Shown piece after piece: positions 8,413 through 16,553 of a stretch of DNA of 64,000 nt. Source of the stretch: Phycisphaeraceae bacterium (GTDB lineage Bacteria > Planctomycetota > Phycisphaerae > Phycisphaerales > Phycisphaeraceae); NCBI GenBank assembly GCA_020851735.1, contig JADZCD010000027.1, forward strand, positions 1-64,000. The letters run 5' to 3'. Each line of letters begins with the position of its first letter. Position 1 is the stretch's first letter. The notes under the pieces are model-generated. The model ran no database searches. It was given only the letters and a program-made list of their open reading frames with translations, and had not been told where the DNA came from. The translations under genes and the position numbers were made by a program.

Positions 8413-9057
8413 TCAGGGCGTGGAGTCTTGTTTGAGGGGCGGGGCGACGACGACGGCGACGGGGAGCAGGGCGACGTCGGCGGCGAAGACGGCGGGTTGC
8501 ACCAGCAGATTAAGAAGATTCAGGGGGTCAAGAGTTTTGGACTTGGACCCGCTGAGAGCCAGGTTGAATTGCTCGGCGGAGGTCAGGGTGGGATCGGTCG
8601 GCGAGGGGCGGCGGGCGGATAAGGGGAGGTCTTTAAAGTAGACCGGATCGTGGCGAGTGGTGCCGGGCTCAGCGGCGACATCCAGGCGGGGCCAGTGGGC
8701 GCGGTCGAAGGTGGGGGAAGGTGAGCCGGGCAGGATGACTTGATGGGGCGTGGAGGTGGAGGAGGGGGAGGTGGCGGGGGCAACGGCGTACCCCCCGGCG
8801 GAGCCGGGGGCTGAAATTGCGGGAGTACTTTCAATCACGCTTCCGGGGGTGGTTCCGGGGGTGGTTGATGCGCTGGGTTGAGTGGTGGGTGGGGTAGCGG
8901 CATCGACGTACCCCCCGGCGGAGCCGGGGGCTGAGATTGCGGGGGTACTTTCAGTCACGCTTCCGGGGGCGGGGGCGGTATCGGACTGGGCCCAGGCATT
9001 GCCGAGCCAGAGGATGAGGGTGAGCCAGAAGCTGATCCAGAGGATTTTGTTGCGCAT
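8413..9057 (-). CDS. Secreted protein of unknown function with an internal duplication
   Basis: A 214-residue protein from the ATG at 9057. Residues 1-22 (MRNKILWISFWLTLILWLGN, then AWAQ) are a signal peptide. The next 80 residues are low complexity and contain a 40-residue duplication with the shared core ESTPAISAPGSAGGY. This region is encoded by repeat C and TTCCGGGGG units. The remainder (HWPRLDVAAEPGTTRHDPVYFKDLP and a C-terminal stretch LLNLLVQPAVFAADVALLPV) has no recognised domain. The conserved-looking part is the C-terminal 110 residues. Function unknown. Confidence 0.6.
   Translation of the reverse strand: MRNKILWISFWLTLILWLGNAWAQSDTAPAPGSVTESTPAISAPGSAGGYVDAATPPTTQPSASTTPGTTPGSVIESTPAISAPGSAGGYAVAPATSPSSTSTPHQVILPGSPSPTFDRAHWPRLDVAAEPGTTRHDPVYFKDLPLSARRPSPTDPTLTSAEQFNLALSGSKSKTLDPLNLLNLLVQPAVFAADVALLPVAVVVAPPLKQDSTP
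8788..8970 (+). repeat. Repeat C, two copies 120 bases apart inside a coding region
   Basis: Two 63-base blocks (8788..8850 and 8908..8970) each contain the C hairpin (CCCCCGGC, GGA, GCCGGGGG) followed by CTGARATTGCGGG and CGCTTCCGGGGG. They differ at only a few positions. Because 120 is a multiple of three, the duplication keeps frame in the minus-strand gene. Confidence 0.85.
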
Positions 9058-9218
9058 GGTGAGGTGCCCAGGCAGAGGAAGCGTGTATGCGGAGCCAAGG
9101 TAGTAGGGGTCTGGCTCTATGACGCAAGCATACACCCGCGATGGCGGTGGGCACAAGGCCAAGGGAAGAAACAGGGCGGAAGGAGGGGATTTTCAGGCGC
9201 TTCAGATCAGGACTCAAT

Positions 9219-9302
9219 ATGGCCGCAGATGAACGCTGATAAACGCAGATGGGATCCAAAAAGCTCCATGTCTAGTGATCATCTGCGGTTATCTGCGGCT
9301 AT
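9219..9302 (+). repeat. Inverted repeat H (CCGCAGATGAACGC type)
   Basis: The left arm reads GGCCGCAGATGAACGC then TGATAAACGCAGATG; the right arm CATCTGCGGTTATCTGCGG is its imperfect complement. Within each arm a 10-11 base motif is itself repeated. Elements with this wording are common between genes in several environmental phyla. Confidence 0.7.
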
Positions 9303-9390
9303 ACGCTTGGACGTCTTTAGCTGATGCATAGCGTTCGATAGGCTGGGGAAAAGGCTTATATGGATTGCGGCGATTCGACAGGCTGAAGAC

Positions 9391-9454
9391 CATCCGCTTT
9401 CGCGGGTGGGACCCGGCCGGCGGAGCGGCCGGGCTTTTGTCTCCACGCCTGCGG
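9391..9454 (+). repeat. Nested hairpin repeat D, copy 2
   Basis: CCCGGCCG, GCGGAG, CGGCCGGG, then CTTTTGTC and CACGCCTGCGG. It ends 18 bases before the VanZ-like stop codon, so it lies downstream of that minus-strand gene. Confidence 0.75.
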
Positions 9455-9471
9455 CATTTCCACGAAGCGCC

Positions 9472-9927
9472 TTAGGCTGGGGAAGATTCGGTGGCGGGAG
9501 AGGTGGGGGAACGGTGGGCGAGCAGGCGGCGGGTGTAGTCGAAGATGGCCAGGAGGGAGATGGTGGTGGAGATCGAGGCGAAATTGACCAGCCAGTCGAC
9601 GATGTCGCAGGTGCGGCCGGGGATGAAGCGCTGGTGGTACTCTTCGAGGGCGGCTACCAGGAGGGTGATGAGCCAGGCAAAGACATAGCGACGGTCCATG
9701 CCCAGGCAAACGACCAGGCCCAGCATGCCCCAGACGGTGACGTGGCCACAGAAGTGCAGGGTGTGATCGGACAGGCCGAACCAGTGCAGGGGACGGCTGA
9801 AGTAGGAGGCAGTGAGTAATAGAGCGCCGACTGTGGCGGCGGCGAAAGCCAGAAGGAGCAGGCGATAGGCCAGCATGCGGCGGGCGGGAGTGTTGGCGAC
9901 GGCGAGCATGTTCCTAATGGTAGTCAT
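9472..9927 (-). CDS. VanZ-like family membrane protein
   Basis: A 151-residue membrane protein from the ATG at 9927. Hydrophobic segments lie at about residues 18-38, 55-75, 80-98 and 115-130. The VanZ-family signature is visible: a conserved His after the second segment (HTLHFCGH) and ALEEYHQRFIPGRTCDIVDWLVN near residue 100. VanZ itself affects teicoplanin resistance, but most members have no known role, and no resistance genes lie nearby. A long upstream open frame to 10272 is proline-rich and not protein-like. Confidence 0.8.
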   Translation of the reverse strand: MTTIRNMLAVANTPARRMLAYRLLLLAFAAATVGALLLTASYFSRPLHWFGLSDHTLHFCGHVTVWGMLGLVVCLGMDRRYVFAWLITLLVAALEEYHQRFIPGRTCDIVDWLVNFASISTTISLLAIFDYTRRLLAHRSPTSPATESSPA

Positions 9928-10328
9928 GGCGAAGAGGTATTGGGCAAGGGGGGTGCCCGAATTGGAGAGCGTGGGAGGGCGGCGGGAGAAGCGGCGTAAG
10001 TCGTTGTTTTTTGGTGTTTTACGTGTGGATTGGTGGGTGTGGATAGCCAATGCGCCTTGGGGGGATGATGCGTTTGGGCAACAGTTTTTAGGCTTTAGGG
10101 TGGGGGAAAAGCAACGATGTGCGAAGGTTTGCGAGAGGTTAGGTGAATGATATGCTTTGCGTTTTTCCCCCTTTGCGGGCGGGAGGGTGGTTAAGGCGGG
10201 GGGAGGGGTGGAATTGGAGGGGGGCGGTAAGCGGGGAGAATTTTGACGTTGGCAAGGAGGCTGCGGAAACAAAGCCGCGGCCGGGACGAAGTCTTTTTTT
10301 GGGGGTCAAGAAAGGGATTGGCAGGACC

Positions 10329-11333
10329 ATGCAAGAAGCGATTGCCAAAGCTGAGGCGCTGGTGGAAGCGCACCAGTACATTCGGCGGTTCCAGGACAAG
10401 GTGGTGGTGGTGAAGGTGGGCGGCTCGATCATGGATGAGCCGGCGGCCTTGCGGAGCTTGCTGGGGGACATCAGTTTTCTGGCGACGGTGGGGATGCGCC
10501 CGGTGCTGGTGCATGGGGGCGGGAAGAATATTACGGAGGCGATGCAGAAGGCGGGGTTGGAGGCGCAGTTTGTGCAGGGCAGGCGGTACACGGATGAAAG
10601 GACGCTGGCGATCGCCGAGCACGTGCTGGTGCGCGAAGTTAATGAGGTGATTGTCAAGGAGATTGAGGGGCAGGGGCACCGGGCGATGGGTTTGCATAGT
10701 CTGGCCAGTTGCGCGGTGTTCGCGCGGCGGCTGTATTTGACGGTGGAGGATGGGGGGACTTCCGGGGGAGGAGATGGAGGACGATCCAGCACACAGCACG
10801 CTGCGCGATGCTGTGTGGCACCCGAGGGGGGAACTTCGGGGTCCACTTCCGGGGGAGGTTCCCCTTCCGGGGGGGGTGGGCAGAGGAAGATTGACATTGG
10901 ATTTGTGGGGGAGGTGGAGTGGGTGAATGGGAATCTGCTGCGGGCGCTGGTGGAGGCGAAGTGTGTGCCGGTGATCGCGCCGATTGCGCGGGACAGCGCG
11001 GGGGGGAAGTTGAACGTGAACGCGGACAGCGTGGCGGGTTTTGTGGCGGCGGCGATGAAGGCGGAGAAGCTGGTGCTGGTGTCGGACACGCACGGGATAC
11101 GGACGGACGCGGCGGACGCGGAGAGTCTGGCGATGCACCTGACGCGGGCGCAGATCGGCGGGCTGATTGAGAAGAAGGTGATCACCTCGGGGATGCTGCC
11201 GAAGGTGGAGGCGGCGGTGGTGGCGTTGGAGGGGGGGGTGAACAAGGTGCACATTATTGACGGGCGGATCGGGCATTCGCTGTTGTTGGAGATTTACACG
11301 GAGAAGGGCATCGGGACGGAGATTGTGTTGTAG
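10329..11333 (+). CDS. argB: Acetylglutamate kinase with a repeat-derived insertion
   Basis: Phosphorylates N-acetyl-L-glutamate in arginine synthesis. From the ATG at 10329 the product has 334 residues, about 40 more than usual. The nucleotide-binding segment KVGGSIMDEP, PVLVHGGGKNI (substrate loop) and DIGFVGEVEWVN are intact, as are the late KLVLVSDTHGIR and GGLIEKKVITSGMLPKVEAA. Between FARRLYL and RKIDIGF lies a Gly/Ser-rich block of about 46 residues encoded by repeats (10743..10880). In homologues this is a short surface loop, so activity is probably kept. It is 28 bases before argF and probably co-transcribed. Confidence 0.93.
   Translation: MQEAIAKAEALVEAHQYIRRFQDKVVVVKVGGSIMDEPAALRSLLGDISFLATVGMRPVLVHGGGKNITEAMQKAGLEAQFVQGRRYTDERTLAIAEHVLVREVNEVIVKEIEGQGHRAMGLHSLASCAVFARRLYLTVEDGGTSGGGDGGRSSTQHAARCCVAPEGGTSGSTSGGGSPSGGGGQRKIDIGFVGEVEWVNGNLLRALVEAKCVPVIAPIARDSAGGKLNVNADSVAGFVAAAMKAEKLVLVSDTHGIRTDAADAESLAMHLTRAQIGGLIEKKVITSGMLPKVEAAVVALEGGVNKVHIIDGRIGHSLLLEIYTEKGIGTEIVL
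10743..10880 (+). repeat. Composite repeat inserted in frame in argB
   Basis: Contains several TTCCGGGGG units on both sides of a perfect nine-base hairpin, CACACAGCA (10790..10798) and TGCTGTGTG (10809..10817). The whole block is a multiple of three and free of stops. The flanking sequence joins smoothly to argB homologues if it is removed. Confidence 0.75.
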
Positions 11334-11361
11334 GGGTCGGAAGAGGCAGGCAGGAAAAGAC

Positions 11362-12315
11362 ATGCGGAATTTCATTGCCATTTCAGACGTGCCGGCGGGC
11401 GAGATCCGGCGGATTCTCCAGAAGGGATTTGACCTGCGGGAGCAGCGGCGGCGCGGGCAGCGGGCGGCGGCGGCGCTGGCGGACAGGACGTTTGCGCTGA
11501 TTTTTGAGAAGCCGAGCCTGCGCACGCGGGTGAGCTTTGAGCAGGCGATTTACGAGTTGGGAGGCCAGTGCATTCCGCTGAGCGACGCGGAAGTGGGCTT
11601 GGGCAAGCGGGAGACGCCCTGGGACGTGGGGCGGGTGCTGGGGGGGATGGTGCACGGGATCGTGGCGCGGGTGTTTGAGCACCGCAAGCTGATTGATCTT
11701 TCCGAGTCCAGCGGTTTGCCGGTGGTCAACGCGCTGAGCGATTACTCGCACCCCTGCCAGGCTTTGGCGGACGCGATGACGATGATGGACGAATTCGGTC
11801 AGGACCTAAAGGGAAGGAAGGTGGCGTACATCGGGGACAGCAACAACGTGGCGCGGAGTCTGACGGCCATCTGCGGGAAGCTGGGGGTGAAGGTGGCGAT
11901 GGCCAGTCCGAAGGGGTACGAATTTCCGGCGGGGTTTGTCGAGTCGTTGCGGCAGCGGATTCCGGGGGAGCCGGGGGATCCGGGGTTGGTTTATGAGGCG
12001 ACGGATGATCCGCGGGAAGCGGTGCGTGGGGCGGATGTGATCTATACGGATACGTGGGTCTCGATGGGGCAGGAAGAGGAGCAGGCCAGGCGGATGAAGG
12101 CGTTCAGTGGTTTTCAGGTCAACGCCCAGTTGGTGCAGTTGGCGGGGCCGCACGCGATAGTGATGCATTGTCTGCCGGCGCATCGGGGGCAGGAGATCAC
12201 GGCGGAGGTGATGGACGGCCCGCAGAGCAGAGTGTTTCCGCAGGCGCATAATCGGCTGCACGCGCAGAAGGGGTTGCTGGCGGTCATTGCCCAGGAGATG
12301 GGGATCGGGGGGTAG
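11362..12315 (+). CDS. argF: Ornithine carbamoyltransferase
   Basis: Makes citrulline from ornithine and carbamoyl phosphate. The 317-residue product has the carbamoyl-phosphate loop KPSLRTRVSFE (near residue 54; Leu where many homologues have Thr), the DYSHPCQALADAMT motif and the ornithine-binding cysteine motif MHCLPAHRGQEIT. The SMGQEEE segment also fits OTC rather than aspartate carbamoyltransferase. A short Gly/Pro stretch (IPGEPGDPG) near residue 202 comes from TTCCGGGGG-type sequence. The ATG at 11362 lies 28 bases after argB. Confidence 0.95.
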   Translation: MRNFIAISDVPAGEIRRILQKGFDLREQRRRGQRAAAALADRTFALIFEKPSLRTRVSFEQAIYELGGQCIPLSDAEVGLGKRETPWDVGRVLGGMVHGIVARVFEHRKLIDLSESSGLPVVNALSDYSHPCQALADAMTMMDEFGQDLKGRKVAYIGDSNNVARSLTAICGKLGVKVAMASPKGYEFPAGFVESLRQRIPGEPGDPGLVYEATDDPREAVRGADVIYTDTWVSMGQEEEQARRMKAFSGFQVNAQLVQLAGPHAIVMHCLPAHRGQEITAEVMDGPQSRVFPQAHNRLHAQKGLLAVIAQEMGIGG

Positions 12316-12400
12316 GGATTGGGGGGGAAATGAAGGTGCGGGGAAGGGGTGAATCCGGGTACACTTTGGGGGTCAGGCCGAGGGCAGGATGGTTTTGAGC

Positions 12401-12520
12401 GGACGGAGTATCCCCCGGCAGAGCCGGGGGCTGAAAGGCAGAGGGGAGTACCCCCCGGCAGAGCCGGGGGCTGAAAGGCAGAGGGGATTACGCCCCGGCG
12501 GAGTCGGGGGGTGACACTTG
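12401..12520 (+). repeat. Tandem array of repeat C, 40-base period
   Basis: Three successive 40-base units, each with CCCCCGGC, RRA, GCCGGGGG (the third is degenerate) followed by CTGAAAGGCAGAGGGG. A fourth unit starts and breaks off near 12540. The units carry no distinct spacers, so this is not a CRISPR array. It fills most of the gap between argF and the next gene. Confidence 0.85.
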
Positions 12521-12549
12521 GAGGGGATTACCGCGCGGGGGGCATCGTC

Positions 12550-13041
12550 ATGGAAGAGAACCAGGATCCATCAGCGTTAGAAAGTGGCCCGGGCGTCGAT
12601 CCGTCGCACATGCTGTTGATTGTGACCGGGGCGCATCTGCGGGCGGAGATGGCGGACCGTCCGCTGGCGTATTGGCTGCACGATCAGGTGGACAAGTGGC
12701 TGCGGGGTCAGGAGGGGAAGCTGAGCGTGCCGGTGGCGGCGGTGGTGTGTTCGGACATCTGGTATCTGAATCAGCCGGTGCTGCAGAAGCGGCCGACGAT
12801 CAGCGTGGGTGGGCCGGGGGTGAATGCGCTGACGTCGTTTTTTTATCGCCGGCTGGACCCGGCGCTGGTGAAGGACAATGAGCTGATCGTGCAGCTGGAC
12901 CCGGAATTCGTGGATCTGCGGGTGTGTCTGTGGGGTAAGGACCACGCCCGGACGGTGCAGGCGGTGCACGGGTTTGTGGATCATTATCTGGATGGGTATT
13001 TGCGGGCGGTGGCGACGCAGGTTGAGCCGACGGGGGAGTAA
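12550..13041 (+). CDS. Conserved-looking protein of unknown function
   Basis: A 163-residue soluble protein from the ATG at 12550. It begins with an acidic tail, then HMLLIVTGAHLRAEMADRPL and a tryptophan-containing helix (YWLHDQVDKWL). The centre reads VAAVVCSDIWYLNQ and ISVGGPGVNALTSFFYRRL, and the C-terminal half is LIVQLDPEFVDLRVCLWGKD. The composition is that of a folded alpha/beta protein. No signal peptide, membrane segment or family motif was recognised. It is separated from argF by the repeat C array, so co-transcription with argBF is uncertain. Confidence 0.7.
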   Translation: MEENQDPSALESGPGVDPSHMLLIVTGAHLRAEMADRPLAYWLHDQVDKWLRGQEGKLSVPVAAVVCSDIWYLNQPVLQKRPTISVGGPGVNALTSFFYRRLDPALVKDNELIVQLDPEFVDLRVCLWGKDHARTVQAVHGFVDHYLDGYLRAVATQVEPTGE

Positions 13042-13099
13042 GGTGGGGGAAAGATCGGGTGTAGGGGCGTGAAGAGTGGGGGTGGATTTACAGGAAGTA

Positions 13100-13132
13100 T
13101 CCGGGCCTGAAGGGCCCGGCTTGGGGGCCCGG
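13100..13132 (+). repeat. Hairpin repeat B, copy 2
   Basis: CCGGGCC, TGAA, GGGCCCGG, CTTGG, GGGCCCGG. It lies in the 262-base gap before the TsaC-YwlE gene, which otherwise holds a G/T run and a possible extended -10 (TGGTATAAC at 13232..13240). Confidence 0.85.
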
Positions 13133-13303
13133 GGAATGTAGAGGAGTGGGGCCTGTTTTTTTTGGGGGGGGTATCGGTGCGTTCATCGGAGGAGTAGGGG
13201 GTATGATGGCGGGCCTGAGGAGGGGGGATTCTGGTATAACTAAAAAAACGCAAAAGATGCGTAGAAGCTGATCGGAAGTGCGGGACTGGATAAACTTTGG
13301 GAG

Positions 13304-14443
13304 GTGTCTACGACTTTAGTCATGTCGATGACGGACGTCGAAGCGACCGTCCAGCGTGCGAGCGAGGTTCTGCGCGCCGGGGGGCTGGTGGTATTTCCCA
13401 CGGAGACGGTTTACGGGATCGGCGCCTTGGCGACGAGCGCGGCGGGGTTGGCGCGGTTGCGTGAGTTTAAGGAGCGTCCGGACGCGCAGCCGTTCACGGT
13501 GCACGTGGCGACGCCGGCGGATGCGGAAATGTACGTGGACGGTTCGAAGCCCCTGGTGCGGCGGCTGATGAGGAAGCTGATGCCCGGGCCGGTGACGCTG
13601 GTGGTGGATGTGGAGGAGGAAACGATCGCGGAGGGGCTAAAGCAGTTGGGGTTGAGCGAGGAGCATCGGGGGGCGTTGTGGCATGGGCACACGATCGGGC
13701 TGCGTTGCCCGGATGAGCCGACGGCGCAGCGGGTGCTGGCGGCGGCGGGCGGGCCGGTGGTGGCCAGCAGCGCGAACAAGCGTGGGCAGGACCCGCCGGT
13801 GGACGCGGCGGAGGCGGCTTTGGCGGTGGGCGGGGCGGCGGGGCTGATCATTGACGGGGGGCGTGCGCGGTTTGCCAAGGCGTCGACGATTGTGCGCATC
13901 CGGACGGGCGCCAAGGGAGCGGAGCAGATCCAGATCGAGCGTGGGGGGGTGTTTGACGAGCGGTACATCCGCAAGCTGTTACAGTGGACGATGGTGCTGG
14001 TCTGTTCGGGGAACACCTGTCGGTCCCCGATGGCGGAATTGATCGCCAAGCAGATCTTGGCGGAGGGGCGGAAGGTCGGGCCAGAGGAGTTGGAGCAGGC
14101 GGGGATCCGGGTGATGTCGGCGGGGGCCTATGCGGCGGCGGACGTGCCGCCGAGCCCGGAAGCGGTGGAGGCGATGGCCCGGCAAGGATTGGATTTATCC
14201 AAGCATCGTTCCAAGAAGCTGACGGTGGGGATGGTCCGCGAGGCGGATGTGATTTATTGTATGACCGGGGCGCACGTGGAAGCGGTGCTGAGTCTGGACG
14301 CGGCGGCCCGCGGCAAGACGTTTTTGCTGGACGAGAACGGGGACATAGCGGATCCGATCGGGTCGAGTCTGACGGTGTACCAGAGATGCGCGGAAATGAT
14401 TCGCCGCCGGCTGGAGCAGCGGTTAAGGGAGCAGGAGCCATGA
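13304..14443 (+). CDS. Fusion of threonylcarbamoyl-AMP synthase (TsaC/YwlC) and protein arginine phosphatase (YwlE)
   Basis: Residues 12-215 are a YrdC/Sua5 domain (GGLVVFPTETVYGIGA, KERPDAQPF, PGPVTLV, VVASSANKRGQDPP), which makes the threonylcarbamoyl-AMP used for t6A modification of tRNA. Residues 230-379 are a low-molecular-weight phosphatase with the P-loop CSGNTCRS (Cys234, Arg240) and the acid loop DIADPIG (Asp350). The Thr in CSGNTCRS is the residue that distinguishes the arginine phosphatase YwlE from tyrosine phosphatases, which have Ile there. The stop overlaps the rpiB start by four bases. The start is uncertain: GTG 13304 is too close to the GGGAGG site, so ATG 13322 or 13328 is possible. 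Confidence 0.9.
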   Translation: MSTTLVMSMTDVEATVQRASEVLRAGGLVVFPTETVYGIGALATSAAGLARLREFKERPDAQPFTVHVATPADAEMYVDGSKPLVRRLMRKLMPGPVTLVVDVEEETIAEGLKQLGLSEEHRGALWHGHTIGLRCPDEPTAQRVLAAAGGPVVASSANKRGQDPPVDAAEAALAVGGAAGLIIDGGRARFAKASTIVRIRTGAKGAEQIQIERGGVFDERYIRKLLQWTMVLVCSGNTCRSPMAELIAKQILAEGRKVGPEELEQAGIRVMSAGAYAAADVPPSPEAVEAMARQGLDLSKHRSKKLTVGMVREADVIYCMTGAHVEAVLSLDAAARGKTFLLDENGDIADPIGSSLTVYQRCAEMIRRRLEQRLREQEP

Positions 14444-14949
14444 GAATCGCACTGGGCGCTGACCACCGGGGCCGGGAAGTTCTGGAACGGCTGGATCAGT
14501 TGATGCGCGAGCATGGCCACGAGGTGGAGGTCATGAGGATCAAGTCGCGGGGGATGTGCGATTACCCGGACGTGGCGTTTCCGGTGGCGCAGGCGGTGGC
14601 CAAGGGTCAGGCGGACGTGGGGATCCTGGTTTGCGGGTCGGGGATCGGGATGAGCATCGCGGCCAACAAGATGCGGGGCATCCGGGCGGCGCTGGTGCAC
14701 GATGAGGTGGGGGCGGACATGAGCCGGCGTCACAACGACGCGAACGTGCTGTGCCTGCCGGCGGACCTTTTGGGGCAGCGCTTGATTGAGCGGATCGTGG
14801 AGATCTGGCTGGGGACGACGTTCGAGGGCGGGCGGCATGCGCGGCGGGTGAAGAAAATCGAGGTGATGGAACAAGGCGGCGACCCGCGCCAGGTCGACGA
14901 GCAGCCGACGCAGACCAATCCACATCCGGCTGGGAAAATGGTGGGATGA
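14440..14949 (+). CDS. rpiB: Ribose-5-phosphate isomerase B family
   Basis: Interconverts ribose-5-phosphate and ribulose-5-phosphate. The 169-residue product opens with ALGADHRG, has the catalytic cysteine in VGILVCGSGIGMSIAANK (Cys65) and the SRRHNDANVLCLPA motif. The C-terminal 25 residues are an extra tail. The ATG overlaps the upstream stop (ATGA), and the next gene overlaps its own stop the same way. The order matches Bacillus ywlC-ywlE-ywlF, where ywlF is rpiB. Confidence 0.94.
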   Translation: MRIALGADHRGREVLERLDQLMREHGHEVEVMRIKSRGMCDYPDVAFPVAQAVAKGQADVGILVCGSGIGMSIAANKMRGIRAALVHDEVGADMSRRHNDANVLCLPADLLGQRLIERIVEIWLGTTFEGGRHARRVKKIEVMEQGGDPRQVDEQPTQTNPHPAGKMVG

Positions 14950-16490
14950 CGGCTAAGCGGCGGACAAAGGGGCACGGGGGGCGTGGGGGTGGTGAGGGGG
15001 GTGATGAGGGTGTGGCAACGAGGGGGGTAAGAGGGAAAACCATGACAGAATCAGGCAAAGGGACAGCGATGGGGGAAGTGGACTGGGCGAAGATACTGCC
15101 TTTTGTGCGGCTGTTTAAGGCGTTTGGCATGTCGGCGGACTTGCCGAAGATGCTGATGGCGTTGGCGCTGGTGCTGGTGGTGTATCTGGGCGGGGTGTTG
15201 CTGGATTCGATGCTGGGGCACCGGGTGTATGCGCGGGAATTTGATTCCTATCTGTCGCGGCCGACGGTGGAGCAGTTTGACCAGTGGCGGCGGGCGCAGG
15301 CGATTGCGACGGAAGGCGTTTTCGACGCGGCGCTGCGGGTGAAGCTGGACGCGTTCCAGCGGATGGTCATGGCGACGACGCGGCTGGACTTCGGGTTTTC
15401 GGAACTGATCGAGCCGCCGCGGCAGCGCTCGACGACGGTGATGGGTTCGTTGCGGGAGATGGCGGTGAGCCTGCCGGCGTGGCTGATGCACACGCAGCCG
15501 TGGTTTCTGCTGATTTATTCGGCGGCGGGATTGGCGATCTGGGCGCTATTGGGCGGAGCACTCTGCCGGATGGCGGCGCTGGAAGCGACGATCGGCGTGC
15601 GGGCGGAGCCTACGGAAGCGGTGCTGTTTTCCTGGCAGCGGTGGGGGTGGTTTTTCGTAGCGCCGCTGATTCCGCTGCTGGTGGCGGGATTGATCGGATC
15701 GATCATGTCCATAGGGGGATTGGTGTGCTTTAATTTGCCGGGACTGGACATGCTGGGCGGACTGCTGTTCGGGCTGAGCCTGTTCGGCGGAGCGTTGGTG
15801 GCGTTTCTGCTGGCGGTGTGGGCGGTGGGCGTGCACATGCTCGGGCCGGCGGTGGCGGTGGAAGGCAGCGACGCCTTTGACGTGGTGAGCAGGGTGTTCA
15901 GCTACGTGGTGACCAGGCCCTGGCAGTGGTTTTTCTACACGATTATTTCGCTGGTGTGCGGAGCGGCGGCGTATCTGGTGGCGGGGGCGCTGGTATTTCT
16001 GACGTTGCGGGTGACGCACTACTGGGTGGGGCTGTGGGTTTTCGCCGAGGCGGGCAAGGGCGTCAATCGCTTTGAGGCGATGCTGGACGATCCGACCTTC
16101 GGCGTGCTGGCGTACACGATCCGCTGGGATCAGCTGGGGGTGACGGGAAAAATCGCGGCGGGCCTGATGGCGGTCTGGACATATTCGCTGCTGGGCTTGC
16201 TGCTGGCGTATGCGATTACGTTTTACGTCAGCGCCCAGACGCTGATTTACCTGTTGCTGCGGCGGTCGGTGGATGGTACGGCCTTTGGCGAAGTTTATGT
16301 CGTCACCGCCCCCCCCGGAAGTGGAACCGCCCCCCCCGGAAGTGGAACCTCCGCCCCCGGAAGTGAAACCCCCGCCCCCGGAAGTGGAACCCCCGCCGAC
16401 GGAAGTGAAACCGGGGATAGCGTGGCGGGGAGTGGTGGGGCGAAGGATTCGGCGACGACGGCGGAGGCTGACGAGTTGGGCCCGCTGTAA
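14946..16490 (+). CDS. Polytopic membrane protein of unknown function
   Basis: An alpha-helical membrane protein with about six transmembrane segments (roughly residues 67-88, 176-198, 232-255, 262-292, 322-348 and 400-425). The N terminus is charged and glycine-rich; a start at 15042 or 15069 would remove it, while the ATG at 14946 overlaps the rpiB stop. The C-terminal 60 residues are low complexity: five seven-residue units of the PAPGSGT type from a 21-base tandem repeat. No family was recognised. Translational coupling suggests co-expression with rpiB. Confidence 0.7.
   Translation: MTAKRRTKGHGGRGGGEGGDEGVATRGVRGKTMTESGKGTAMGEVDWAKILPFVRLFKAFGMSADLPKMLMALALVLVVYLGGVLLDSMLGHRVYAREFDSYLSRPTVEQFDQWRRAQAIATEGVFDAALRVKLDAFQRMVMATTRLDFGFSELIEPPRQRSTTVMGSLREMAVSLPAWLMHTQPWFLLIYSAAGLAIWALLGGALCRMAALEATIGVRAEPTEAVLFSWQRWGWFFVAPLIPLLVAGLIGSIMSIGGLVCFNLPGLDMLGGLLFGLSLFGGALVAFLLAVWAVGVHMLGPAVAVEGSDAFDVVSRVFSYVVTRPWQWFFYTIISLVCGAAAYLVAGALVFLTLRVTHYWVGLWVFAEAGKGVNRFEAMLDDPTFGVLAYTIRWDQLGVTGKIAAGLMAVWTYSLLGLLLAYAITFYVSAQTLIYLLLRRSVDGTAFGEVYVVTAPPGSGTAPPGSGTSAPGSETPAPGSGTPADGSETGDSVAGSGGAKDSATTAEADELGPL
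16308..16412 (+). repeat. 21-base tandem repeat, five units, in a coding region
   Basis: Five units built on CCCCCGGAAGTGGAAC, the complement of the TTCCGGGGG motif found across the window. Each unit is 21 bases and encodes seven residues (APPGSGT, SAPGSET, PAPGSGT, PADGSET). Confidence 0.85.
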
Positions 16491-16553
16491 AAAAACTTCG
16501 TTGAGCAGATAACCGGCCAGGATTATTGACAGGCGCAAGCGAAAAGCGCCAGG

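Larger units (their letters stand above)
9058..9471. other. Intergenic region with repeats only
   Basis: The 414 bases upstream of the secreted-protein gene hold the inverted repeat H (9219..9302) and a D element (9391..9454). No credible coding sequence, RNA gene or clear promoter was recognised. The promoter of the minus-strand gene starting at 9057 should lie in its first 100 bases. Confidence 0.6.

Noticed and set aside
10191..11525. Long minus-strand open frame opposite argB
   Set aside because: His/Arg/Pro-rich composition typical of the antisense of a GC-rich gene; argB on the plus strand is certain.
12401..12520. Possible CRISPR array
   Set aside because: The 40-base units are nearly identical along their whole length, so there are no unique spacers, and no cas genes are nearby.
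16491..16553. Cobalamin riboswitch before the BtuF-like gene
   Set aside because: The gap is only 63 bases and has no B12-box-like sequence.
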